From Dipteronia dyeriana (taxonomy: Eukaryota > Streptophyta > Magnoliopsida > Sapindales > Sapindaceae), in contig CM065299.1 of NCBI GenBank assembly GCA_032871835.1, forward strand, positions 28,227,074 to 28,291,073: a DNA stretch of 64,000 nucleotides, given 5' to 3'. Shown here one piece after another: positions 12,060-23,100 of this stretch. Below the pieces are notes generated by a model that was not told the origin of the DNA, ran no database searches, and saw nothing but the letters and a program-made list of their open reading frames with translations. Position 1 is the first letter of the stretch. Each line of letters starts with the position of its first letter. Both the position numbers and the translations under genes were made by a program.

Positions 12060-12787
12060 CTAATTAGCACAGATACCCTCCAGACTATACCATGATTCGC
12101 ATGTTGCCTTCTGAATTAATTATTTAGGCACTAAACCTCCTGAACTATCTGAAATTGGTAAAAGTGGATGAAAACTTAACGTCATCCACTGTTTTGTAAG
12201 GGTAAATTACACTAAGCACCCTTAATATATACATAATTGCATCAAATCGAAAAAAATATAATAATATAACATAAATACATCTCTTACCAATTTTTTTTTT
12301 TTAAAAAAATCATATTTAAAAAAAAAATTAAAATTGAAAGATTGGTTAAATAATAATAAAATTTTGAACTTTTTGATAAGGAAAAATAAATAAATAGAGA
12401 AATGAAAAAATTAAATTGATTTAATTTTTTTAAAATTATATTTTTTATATATTTAAATATCCCTAAATATAAAACTCATATGACTATATAAATTATTTAA
12501 TACGAAATATCATTTAAACTATACTTTTTATTTAAATATTTCTAAATATTACTTGTTCGTTAACAATAACAAGGTTATTAATAATGTAAAAAAAAATATA
12601 TAAATAATAAATAATAATGATAATAATTTAAGTACCCTATACTTTTTTTTTCGCCATTATCATTTTTATTTAAATATCCCTAAATACCATTCGTTCAATA
12701 ACAATAACAAGGGTATTAATAATGTCAAAAACAAAAAATAAAAAATGAAATGATAATAATAATTGTGATAATAATTAAAAATTCTTA

Positions 12788-12845
<58 letters not shown>

Positions 12846-13599
12846 TATTTTATTATTTTATTAGTATTATTATATTATTTTAATTTTTCAATTATTATCA
12901 CCATTATTATTATCATTTCATTTTTTATTTTTGTTTTTAACATTATCAATACCCTTGTTATTGTAATTGAACAAGTGATAATGACGAAAAAAAGTATAGG
13001 GTATTTAAATTATTATCATTATTATTCATTATTTTATTATTATTATTATTTAATTTTTTATTTTTTATTTTTACATTATTAATAACCTTATTATTGTAAA
13101 CGAACAAGTAATATTTAGAGATATTTAAATAAAAAAAGATAGTTTAAATGATATTTAGTATTAAATAGTTTATATATTCATCTGAGTTTTATATTTAGGA
13201 ATATTTAAATATACAAAAAAGATAATTTTGAAAAAATTAAATCAATTTAATTTTTTTATTTCTCTATTTATTTATTTTTCTTTATCAAAAAGTTCAGAAT
13301 TTTTTTATTATTTAATCAATCTTTCAATTTTTAATTTTTTATTTTAAAATATGATTATTTTAAAAATTTGGTAATTGGGGTATTTATGTCATATTATTAT
13401 ATTTTGTTTCGATTTGATACAATTATGTATATACTAAGGGTGTTTAGTGTAATTTACCATAACAGAACAGTGGATGACGTTAGGTTTTCATCCACTTTTG
13501 TCAGTTTCCGATAGTTCAGGGGGTTTAGTGCTTAAAAAATTAATTCATGAGGCAACATGTGAATCGGGGTATAGTCTGGGGGGTATCTGTGCTAATTAG
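12060..13599. mobile_element. Palindromic foldback-type element, 1.54 kb
   Basis: The left end CTAATTAGCACAGATACC and the right end GGTATCTGTGCTAATTAG are exact inverses. The inverted match continues to near the centre (about 12830). Paired landmarks are the CACTGTTTTG/CAGAACAGTG blocks (12189 and 13467), TCGAAAAAAATATAATAATA with its inverse near 13390, and the AACAATAACAAGG blocks on both sides. The centre is an (ATT)n tract at about 12791-12850. There is no transposase. No clean target duplication was found, so the superfamily is left open; the ends resemble Mutator-like foldback elements. Confidence 0.8.
12791..12850. repeat. (ATT)n microsatellite at the palindrome centre
   Basis: About 18 TTA/ATT units lie at the symmetry centre of the 12060-13599 palindrome and encode a meaningless poly-Tyr frame. 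Confidence 0.95.
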
Positions 13600-13790
13600 T
13601 CTAAATGTTTTTCGAAAAGCTCAAACTTTGGGCTTCTCTACATAGACATAAATGACTTTAATTCAGGAGGCAATATGCGAATCGGGGGTATGGTCTGGGG
13701 GGTATCTGTGCTAATTAGTCTAATTTTTTTTCAAAAAGCTTAAATTTTGAGCTTCTCTAAATAGACATTAATGACTTTTATAAAGGGTAA
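13600..13790. repeat. Tandem duplicate of the palindrome's right end plus flank
   Basis: The block ending in GGTATCTGTGCTAATTAG, with the flank GAGCTTCTCTANATAGACAT, occurs twice in direct orientation. The two end motifs are near 13583 and 13702, so the spacing is about 119-127 bp. This looks like a local duplication made after or during insertion of the element. Confidence 0.75.
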
Positions 13791-14227
13791 CTGAGACAAT
13801 TTATATATTAAAAAAGTTGTTTTGAGTTTTACCAAACAATTAAAAAAAAAACTTCGAAATAGCTTATAGCATTAGAAAAGCGTTTTTAATCCTTACAAAA
13901 ACTATACCAAACACACGCTAAAACGTAATTTCTTCAATTTTTTTTTTTTTTTTGGTTTTGTTTTTAATCAATACCCTAGTTAATCAACTTTTTAACATAG
14001 TGATCATTAATAAGTCTTACTGGTTGACAGATTAGATCACTTGTTGGCCTAATGGCCGCTGATAAATCTTAAATCAAATCACTTAATTACACCATTCTTA
14101 ACAAATTAAAACCTGTAATAATTAATGAATTTCCACCTGTACTCAAACCTTGTACAATAACTTAGCCTAGTCAATTTCCTACGTTAAGCAATTGGCCAAT
14201 TCTTTGTTAAGAAAGTGGAGTGGATGA

Positions 14228-16041
14228 CATTTTATTAGAGCCGGTAAAATTGACTCGCAATCCGTAAATCCAACATGAACCCGAGGTCTATAAACGGGTT
14301 GGATTGGTTTCAAAACGGGTTCGGGTTGTAATCGGGTCAACCCTTTTAACCCGTTTATTAAACGGGTCGTGTCGGGTTTGGATACACGGGGTTCGTGGGT
14401 GACCCGTTTAACCGGTATAGTTTTACAGATATATTTATAATTATTATTATTATAAGGGTTGAAATAAATTTTAGCATACTATATAAACATTCTTTTAACA
14501 CAAACCCTAACCCTTTCAATCGCTCATTGCCCTCACCCTAACACTTTCAATCGCTCACTGCCTCACTCCCTCAGAGTCTCAGTCGCTCACTCTCATCGAC
14601 AGATCGCCAAGTCGCCAACCTCCTCTTTGGCTCTCCCACGTCGTCGTCGTCGTCGTCGTCCCTCACCTGTCGTCAGAACTGCTTGGTTGCTCGTCGTCCC
14701 TCACATGTCGTCTCCCTCACCGGCTACTGAGATTTTCAAGCGGTAATTAAAACTCTACCCTTTGCTTGGTTTCTTTTTAGTGTCGACACTCCATATGACA
14801 TTTATTTTATGGAAATTTTTTAGGGTTTGAAACGGAATCCAAATGTTGTTTGAATCTGGAATTATTTTTGTGTTTGTGGGTTTGGCTGTGTGAAGAAGAT
14901 GAACAATAGTATACCCTTTGCTTGGTTTCTTTTTGTGTTAAAACTCCCTTTGTTTGGCTGTGTTTGTGGGTAGACTGAACCTCTGATGAGCAGGCAGTCC
15001 TGTAAAAGCACGAATTGATAATGCTCATTTTATTCTGATGAGCAGGCAGTCCTGTAAGAGCACGAATTGAGAATGCTCATTTTACTCAAGTCATTAGGAA
15101 TTGATGTCTAGATTTGTATGTCTATTCAAGTTGACCCTATTCGAGTTAACTCAAAATTGTAATTAGAATGCTCATTTTACCAATTTTTACTCAAAATGCA
15201 ATATATACGGTCTAAATCAGTGCTGCTCTTGGTGGTTAATGAATTTTTACAATAATTTTTTGGACTTTTTGTTTAGTGAAATGGAAATGTTTTCTGGACA
15301 TTAGTTTAGTAATTTTGTAGACTTACAAAATTATGGCTTACTAAGTCTTGGTAAGTCTTGAATTGTGTTGCATTTATATGTTGTTTTGCAGCAAAATCTA
15401 TGGATTCAAGTTCAAACAATGACGTTATTCCAAGTTTGGGAGAGGAAGATGAAGGCAATGACACTATGAAGCCAGTGGAGGCAAATAGCAGGTCTAATAC
15501 ATATCAATCAATTTCTTTGGACAACAATTTGGACCAATTTGTGATTATGGATGACTGTATGGATTATTTATGGATTCATTTTTTTTTTAACTTTGTAAGG
15601 ACTATGGATAAGTTGATAACTATATTTGTCTTTTGGGATGACTGTATTTAATTTTATATTTGTTGCATTATTTAATGATATTAGATTGGATTAGATTGGA
15701 TTAGATTATTAAAACTTATTACTCTATAAGGTTTGATGTATTTGTGGTAGATTAATATGATTTTTTTTTTTTAAAAAAAAAAGTTAGGCAAATGTGTTAA
15801 ATGGGTTCGGGTTAAACGGGTCACACGGGTCAAACCCGACCCATTAAGACTCGATTAGATTATTAAACGTGTCACGGGTCAACCAGTTTAACCCGTGTAT
15901 TTATTCGTGTTGTGTTGGGTTTCAGGCGGTTAACCCATTTAATTAATCGGGTCGTGTCGGATTAAGGGTTAATTCTATTCGGGTCGTGTCGGGTTGAGGT
16001 CAACCCGACCCATGAACCGAATTGCCAGCTCTACTTTTTAT
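14228..16041. mobile_element. Deleted hAT (Ac/Tag-like) transposon with 8-bp target duplication
   Basis: The element is 14236-16033. Its left end is TAGAGCCGGTAAAATTG and its right end is the inverse of TAGAGCTGGCAATTCGG. The subterminal regions are packed with short CGGGT/ACCCG motifs in both orientations, a common feature of plant hAT transposase-binding regions. The flanks CATTTTAT and CTTTTTAT match at 7 of 8 bases, the duplication size of hAT elements. About 1.8 kb remains, too short for an autonomous element. A transposase-like exon survives at 15390-15560. Confidence 0.8.
15391..15558 (+). pseudogene. hAT transposase 5' exon remnant
   Basis: After a TTTTGCAG acceptor-like site, a frame of about 55 codons starts MDSSSNNDVIPSLGEEDEGN. 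This Ser/Asn/Glu-rich leader is typical of the N-terminus of Ac-like plant hAT transposases. The BED zinc finger, the catalytic region and the dimerisation domain are all absent; the frame runs into non-coding AT-rich text. It is a relic within the 14236-16033 element. The family call is inference from composition and context. Confidence 0.5.
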
Positions 16042-17776
16042 TATCTTCTCTGTTAAGTAATTGGTTTTTCAACTGTCAAAAAGGAAATAATCGGGGTTTT
16101 AATTTTTTTTCTAAAATTCTTTATTAAATGATATGACATGAGGTATCAATATCATATCACTCACTGTATAGTCTTATGATTTATAAGATATTAACACCTC
16201 ACGTATCACCTCATTTAAAAAGAAAAAAAATTAAGACTTCTAACCTTACTCAATCCAAAATGATTCATCATACTCTAATCTCAAACAAACACACATACAT
16301 ATATATATATATATAAATGTACAGTTGAAAACATCAGCATCGTTCAATGAACATTATCTGTTGGGAAAATCATTTGACCTAATTGAAAGCATGTAAATTT
16401 CTCTGATTAATAATCCACATATATAACGTGGAGAGTGGAGAGCAATCAATTGTTGGTGAAATTGATATAAAAATACAGTTCAAAACATAAACAATGTACA
16501 ATGAATATTATTTATGGGGTAAGTCAATATACATGATTAAAAGCATGTCAACTTCTCTGATAAACTAATAAAATCCTTTAACATTTACCCTTAAATTGAG
16601 GATCTATATTACGAGAAGAGCTCAATAATCCATAAAGATTATTGTTCACAAACATCACAATATAACTAATTAGGTGAAAATTATAAACAATAATGTGTTA
16701 TTTTGAATAAACTTTAATATATATAACTTTAAATTCTCAGTCTTATATAACCAAAATTAGAATTGTCATATAATAAAACTTGTAAGGTTTAAAGATAACC
16801 TACATGTTGTAATGATTTCATTTGAATTCAAATAAAACATCTAAACTACTTGATCCCCGTTACATACTGAGTTCATTTGAAGAATTTATAATATAAAATG
16901 TATCACAAGAAACAACTCACTAAATGTTTAATTAAATATGTCAAATAATTCAAAACATAAACCAAATGGGTGCATTTTTTACGATAGCAAATTACTTTAC
17001 TGCCTCAGTATTTTCTTTGACTTACAATATGGAATTGTCAAAATTTATAGACTAGTCCTATGGTGTTTGTACTCTATTACCTTTTATCAAAATAACAAAT
17101 AAAAGACATAACTTCATAGAATAGATTAATCTAAGGTAATAGACCTTAACAAAACTTTCAGCATTGGATTCATTAAACTTTATTATTTTTTAATCCTCAA
17201 TAAAGTAAAAACCAATTGGAGCATCTCATCTAATCCATAAAAAAAAATTGTTTCATTGTATTTATGCTGGTTAAGTATTTTGTGCTCACGTGTATGTATT
17301 TGGACACTTTTTTGCAAGACCATTTTTATTATCTGAAAGTCATGAAATAGGGAAATAGGGAAATAGGGAAATAGGTTGCTTATTAAGTGATGATTTCACT
17401 GTATTTATCTTCTCTATATATGCTAAGAGACCTTAAAGGTTTAACCATATGGATATTATGGTGGAAGAGAAGGTTTAAGAGTTGCAAGTTTCTAATAGCC
17501 ACATGTAAAATAATTGTTAATACACTAACCAAAATATTTGATTCTGAAGGTTTTAAGGAGTATTGATTGTTGTTTTGATTTGAAAGGCATTTACCGTTTT
17601 TGTCGGCTGCATCGATTGCTTTTTAAATTTGAAAAGAAATAATTGTTTTATATTGGGAACATTTAATGAAACTGAAATTTAAATTGCCTTAGATTAAATG
17701 ATAACCTATAAACTCGTAGTTTATAGGTTAGCAACAGATACTGATGTACTAAATATAGTAGTTCTATAGCCTAACC

Positions 17777-17811
<35 letters not shown>
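16042..17811. other. Gene-free AT-rich stretch
   Basis: No coding frame or RNA gene was recognised. Two loosely related blocks at about 16320-16400 and 16480-16560 share TACAGTT..AAACAT and CATGTAAATTTCTCTGAT/CATGTCAACTTCTCTGAT, so they are a diverged duplication of roughly 160 bp. A four-unit GGGAAATAGG repeat lies at 17345-17375. A TA/TG microsatellite closes the segment at 17776-17812. Confidence 0.5.
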
Positions 17812-17812
<1 letters not shown>

Positions 17813-17814
<2 letters not shown>

Positions 17815-18749
17815 GAAATTGTTAAAAATAACCACAACTATTATGAAAATTTTATTTTTAACCACATACGAAAATTTATTTGTTAATAGCCACTTTTTTG
17901 AAAAATTACTTGAATGCCCCCATATAAAAACCATCCATAAACATTTTCTCTCTCTTTTTTTTGTCTCTCCTATCCTCTCTCTCTCCCCGATCTCTCTCTC
18001 CGGTCGGCAGTGTGCCGTCAAACTGTTGTCGGCATCCTTGTGAAGGCCGGCGAACCGTCGCCGGCCTCCTCTCTCTCTCTATCATCCAACCTCTCTTCTC
18101 TCTCCCTACAACGCTCTCTCTCTCTCACTCACCTCTCTTTCTCTCTCCTTTTCTTTCTCTCTCACACGTCTTCGACGACTTACCGAAGTGTCGTTGCCTG
18201 GGCTTCACGACCGTCCAGCAACGCCATCGAGTTTCCCCTCCGCCGGCAATTAGATCTGCTGAAAAAAGTAAAGAAAACGAAATACTAGAAACCCAGAACA
18301 TTTCAAGTTTGAACATTTCAATTTAGTCAAGATTTCAAGTTTCAACATTTCAATTTAGGCAAGATTTCAAGTTTTAAAATTTGAAAAACGAAAAACTTAA
18401 AAACCCAGAACATTTAACGTTTCAACTTTCAATTTAGTCAAGATTTCAAGTTACAACATTTCAATTTAAGTAAGATTTCAAGTTTTAAAATTTTATTTTT
18501 TAAAACAAGATTTTAAGTTTCAAGTTCCTAGTCGTGATTTCAAGTTTGGTTATAGATTTTTGTCGTGATTTCAAGTTTGCTTTCAGTTTTAAAGAAAAAA
18601 TCAAATCCAGGGGTCTTTTTGTAATTTATGGACATATACTGATTTTTTTTTTAAAAATGGCTATTAACAAATAAAATTTCAAAAGTGGTTACGAAAAAAA
18701 GTTTAATGTTTTCCAAGTTTAATGTTTCTCATGGCTATTTTTGATTTTC
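17813..18749. mobile_element. Terminal-inverted-repeat element (Mutator-like) of about 0.93 kb
   Basis: The left end GGAAATTGTTAAAAATAACC is matched by an inverted right end, GGCTATTTTTGATTTTCTCTCC. A second paired block, TTTGTTAATAGCCACTTTT (17878) and its inverse AAAATGGCTATTAACAAAT (18653), extends the TIRs to about 100 bp. The interior is a CT-rich, GC-richer block (17940-18260) that could be captured sequence, then short tandem repeats. The element lies between a TG/TA microsatellite and a TA microsatellite, which hides any target duplication. Confidence 0.65.
18297..18520. repeat. Short tandem repeat with period of about 45-55 bp
   Basis: The core CAAGATTTCAAGTTT...AACATTTCAATTTAG recurs at least four times with small changes. 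It is inside the 17813-18749 element. Confidence 0.8.
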
Positions 18750-18752
18750 TCT

Positions 18753-18754
<2 letters not shown>

Positions 18755-18802
<48 letters not shown>
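18755..18802. repeat. (TA)n microsatellite
   Basis: About 24 AT dinucleotides form the junction between the Mutator-like element and the hairpin MITE cluster. Confidence 0.95.
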
Positions 18803-18805
<3 letters not shown>

Positions 18806-19480
18806 TTTTCCTATCAATGCGTAATGATATAACTTATATCAATGTGTTGCATGTACACCATTGATTATGGAGAAGTTTTGACAAGTGCATACACTTTGAG
18901 TCAAAGTATGTAAATCTAATGGTTCACATCCAACGCACTGATTTGAAAATTTCTGTATATATATAGTCATTTTCCTATCAGTGCGTACTAATATAATTAT
19001 ATAAGGATATTGAATGTGAGTCAATCATTTATAAAAGAGTTTTGATAAGTACATACATACCCAGTCAAAGTATGTAAAATGAGTGACTCACATTCAATGT
19101 CCTTATATAATTACATCACTGTGTACTTATGTGAATTATATATATATATTGGTTTTCTTATCAGTACGTACTGATATAGTCATTTTCCTATCAGTGCGTA
19201 CTGATATAATTATATAAGGATATTGAATGTGAGTCACTTATTTATAAATGAGTTTTGATAAGTGCATACATATCAAGTCAAAGTATGTAAAATGAGTGAC
19301 TCACATTCAATGTCTTTATATAATTACATCAGTGTGTACTTATGTGAATTATATATATATATATATATATATGGTGGTTTTCTTATCGGTACACACTGAT
19401 ATAACTTATATCAATACGTTGCATGTGGACCATTGATTATAGAGAATCTCTGATCGGTGCACACTGATTTGAAATGTTTT
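18803..19480. mobile_element. Cluster of hairpin MITEs, two in tandem (period 213 bp)
   Basis: TTTCCTATCAGTGCGTACT starts at 18971 and again at 19184. Each of these two copies contains an inverted pair, ATTGAATGTGAGTCA and TGACTCACATTCAAT, flanking a loop of about 90 nt. Each ends in an AT run. Related but more diverged copies flank them at 18803-18962 and 19372-19480, where ATCAATGTGTTGCATGT/ATCAATACGTTGCATGT and ACACTGAT are shared. All are non-coding. Frequent TATATA borders would fit insertion at TA sites, but the superfamily is not certain. Confidence 0.7.
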
Positions 19481-19638
19481 ATATATGAAGCTATGGGGAA
19501 TTTCCCGCTTTGCCTTGAAAACAATCGAAGTGGGCTTTTTTCAAGTCTGTACAAGATATATAATAAATGGGTAAAAGAGAGATTTCAACTAGGACAGAAG
19601 GGAGCAAAAAGAATTGATCGACTTAAGATAGGGGGTTT

Positions 19639-19710
19639 TGAACCTGACGTGAATCGAACACGCAACCTTCTGATCTGGAGTCAGACGCGCTACCATTGCG
19701 CCACGGATCC
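19639..19710 (-). tRNA. trnW-CCA (nuclear): tRNA-Trp (CCA anticodon)
   Basis: Read on the minus strand, 72 nt begin GGATCCGTGGCGCAATGG and contain the anticodon loop CTCCAGA with anticodon CCA. The A box TGGCGCAATGG and B box GTTCGATTC are both present. The T stem GCGTG/CACGT pairs, and the D arm and anticodon stem are regular. The sequence matches the usual plant nuclear tRNA-Trp except near the 3' end: CAGGTTC replaces CGGGTTC, so acceptor pair 6-67 is C-A instead of C-G. A T5 run about 30 nt downstream could terminate RNA polymerase III. The gene lies about 400 bp beyond the XPF stop codon. The mismatch may reduce function, so it could be a decaying copy. Confidence 0.92.
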
Positions 19711-20122
19711 TAGGTCATACTTCCAGACAAATAATATATTTATACAAAACATATATGTTAACATAATAAACAAAACAGAGTGCAGACGCATACAGGCGAA
19801 AATTCATCCAGAAGACTTTCTTTGTATTCCAAATTTTGTTATAATGGGAGGTCATCAACGGCAAACCGAAGCAACTGTATTTGCCTTCATTTTACTCAAT
19901 TTGCTTGATAGAGCAGAAGCTAATGAAACGGCAAACTAATCTGTTATATGAAAGAATTACAGTGTCAAATGAATGAACAAAAATAATACAAACGGGTAAA
20001 GTCAATGGTAGCTCCGATTACCTACTACTATCTACCAACAACAATGTTACATGAACTACAGCAACAATGCTCCGATGAATAAAATTAGGATCTGCCTGTC
20101 TCAATTGAGACCAGTGAGCACA

Positions 20123-23100
20123 CTATTGCAAGGTTGGATACTTGGCATCAAGGAAGTCTCTCAAAGTCTGAGCGGCTTTCTGACCACCCATTAGTGCCGC
20201 TAGCTTTTCTACAGGAAGAAGGACGAGCTCTCCCAAGGTCTTGCACCCATCCATTATAGACCTGTAGTTAGAATCTGTAATGCCTGGGAGTCGTCTTAGG
20301 AATTCCACAGCAGATGTATTATAGTTTTCGGCTCTGTAATGGAAAAAGAAACAAACCATCAATTTCTCAAGATGGAGAGCAACACTCATTGGCCGTGTTA
20401 CAGAACAAATGAAATCTTTATATCTAAATCTAGAAAGATTTTGTCTATAATTGGTACAACCAATGGTACAAAACTTCAACAGCACCAAGCATCAAACAAA
20501 ATTATCCAGCTAGTAGTCAATAAATTTTCTCTATGCCTTCATGGATCATCAAAATGGAAGCTGAAAGTTGAAACTTCAAGAACAAGACATCTTACCTCAC
20601 ATCATCTTCCACTATGCCCTCTTCTGAGGGGACACCAACTCTGATAGCTTTTGCCTCATCAGGTTCATCCTGATTTGCTTTTAGTGAAGCAAATATTTCA
20701 GCAGTTGCATGCAAACTGCGAGACCAGATTATTCGCAACCGAGGAAAATGCAGAGCAAGCAGTGACAGCTTCGATATTATACTATTCGGTGTGACATCGT
20801 CACCAATATCACTTGCAGACTGCAAAAAGAGAATCCAATTAATAAAAACAGCAAGGTACTAGGCTTACCCTAATGGCATTCACCAAAGTCCAAACTTGAA
20901 TAATTTAATTAATTAATAAGCTCTTCACACAATTTAATCTATGTTACCAGAAATGAAAAGCTTTTGTCTTGTGAAAACTCAATTAGAAGAACAGGCATTC
21001 TATAATAGCGGACCATCATTTCCACTTGGTGGTAAAGGCGGCCTGATGTGAAGCTTGAAAATAGATCTTGGATACTCTTTCTCTCTACACATACTAACGG
21101 TGACAGAATATAATCCCCAACTTCCAAAACCACAGGTATGATGCGCATTCCCTTCAGGTGGAGAACATTTGGGAGACTACTCATGAACTCCCTCATATCC
21201 ACTATGACCTGAAAAAATGGAAATTAATGAGTGAACAAAAATTTGGAGAAAAATGACCAAGTTCACAGGCAACGCATTCTGTGCACCTGCATTTCTTTTT
21301 CAACTTCCTTCCTTCCACCTGCCTTTCTAGTTACTGCATTTTGGGAAGTTGTGGCTTGTGCTTCTGTTGACAAATTCAGACCCAGACAGTGCCCATCCTG
21401 AAATATATCCAGGTGACATCCACAGAAAACAGGTAAGATTTAAAAGTAAGAAAGCATGAAGAACAGTATTATTCCATAATATGCCAAAATGGTCTAATTG
21501 GTTTAAGGAAAACAATTATATTACAAATCCCAGACAGAACAGTATAAACATCAGCAGTGTTGAAAACCATTGTCCATTCACAAATTATGCGTGAAGAACT
21601 TAAACAGTTAAACTACTTCAAAATAAGCCAAAAAGAGACGATCAGGATTTGCAGATTAAATATTGAAAGGCTTCATCATAGAATTTCCTAATAAGATTTG
21701 TGAGTTGAACAAAGAAAAGTATCACGTAGGACCAGGACCTGGACAATTCTTTATATCTATAAAGATGATATCTATGGCTCCTTGAGTTTTAGACAGTATG
21801 GTGTACTGAGCATTAACTTTCCAGGTGTAAATGCTTCACAAATAAGAGAAGGCAGAAAAACGGCCAAGTTGATTCAAATTCCTTATACTGGGCATTTATG
21901 ATGGTACTTTTTTCTTTTTAATGATAGGGTATAGCTTTTGGTAGTTGATGATATAGCTGCCTTAAAAGAACAATTAGAATAAATGAAGGCCAGACTGCAG
22001 AAGCAACTGGGTATCAAGATAAAAAAGTTAAGGAGGTATGTCACAGTGATAGAATTTCTGAGAATATTTGGCTTGCAGAGGATCAAACCTGATCAACTGG
22101 GATCATCATCATTGATTTTTGCCTGATCAATGACTCAAAAGCTCCATTCTCCCTTCGTATACTTGCCTCAAACTTTTGCACCTCGGTGGACTCTTCATAG
22201 AAAATAAAATAAACTTTCAACTTTATGGAAGGATTCTCAGCTTTGTAGACTTCGATTTCTCTTACAAAACTCATATCTGGATGGTAAACAACAACTACAG
22301 AGGGTTTTAAAATATCAAGTATAGGCTGGTCACTTTCTAGGGCATAAAAGTGCAACGGTGGCAGTTGCTTGGAATCTTTGAACTGTGCAGCATCAGTCTT
22401 TACAGTATGCTCTGGCAGAACCCCTTTATCTACCTGTGCACCTTCAACTGTGCCTTCAGAATAACCATCAGCAGCACCCGAGTGAATTTCATCGATTTGG
22501 CCTTCATTTTCTGAACCAGATATTTCAGGTTTATCTCTTGTTGCTGCTTTGTTATTACTTTCATTATTACCAGAATGAACATTTGGCAGGATTTTCTTGC
22601 TCCTTCCTTTTCGACGTCCTTTTCCATGTCCTTTGCTGCTGACATGAGCCTCAGGATCATCACTTGTACCTCGGTTCCTCATCTCTGATGCTGCAGCCAA
22701 CAGTGCATCATTCTCCTGTTTGCACACACTGCTAGCTTCTGCAGTCTGAGCTGGTGTAACAGGAGCAACTCCATGAAGAATGCCATACCCTTTGGGCTCC
22801 TTAGACTTTTTATTCTTATGAGATGTTTGTACAGCACGCAACTCTACTTTACTGAACAAGTATTTTTCCCATTCTTCCCGCATAACCTTACAAAAAAAGA
22901 ATGTAATATAAGTTGGTATATTAAATACTTTATTTAAATGAGCTCATCTATCATCATAGTATGATATAAACATGATTTCTATATAAAAATAGACTTGACT
23001 CACTTTAAAACATTATCTTTGGATGAGCAACATTTCAAGGTAATTGTTAAATAACATAAAAATGAACATGAACATCACAAAGTGAACAAAACATATAAAA

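Noticed and set aside
12750..13082. 110-codon Tyr/Ile-rich frame
   Set aside because: It is the translation of an (ATT)n microsatellite at the centre of a palindromic transposon.
17961..18326. 121-codon Ser/Leu-rich frame
   Set aside because: It lies in a CT-rich tract within a transposon, with several overlapping frames open for the same composition reason.
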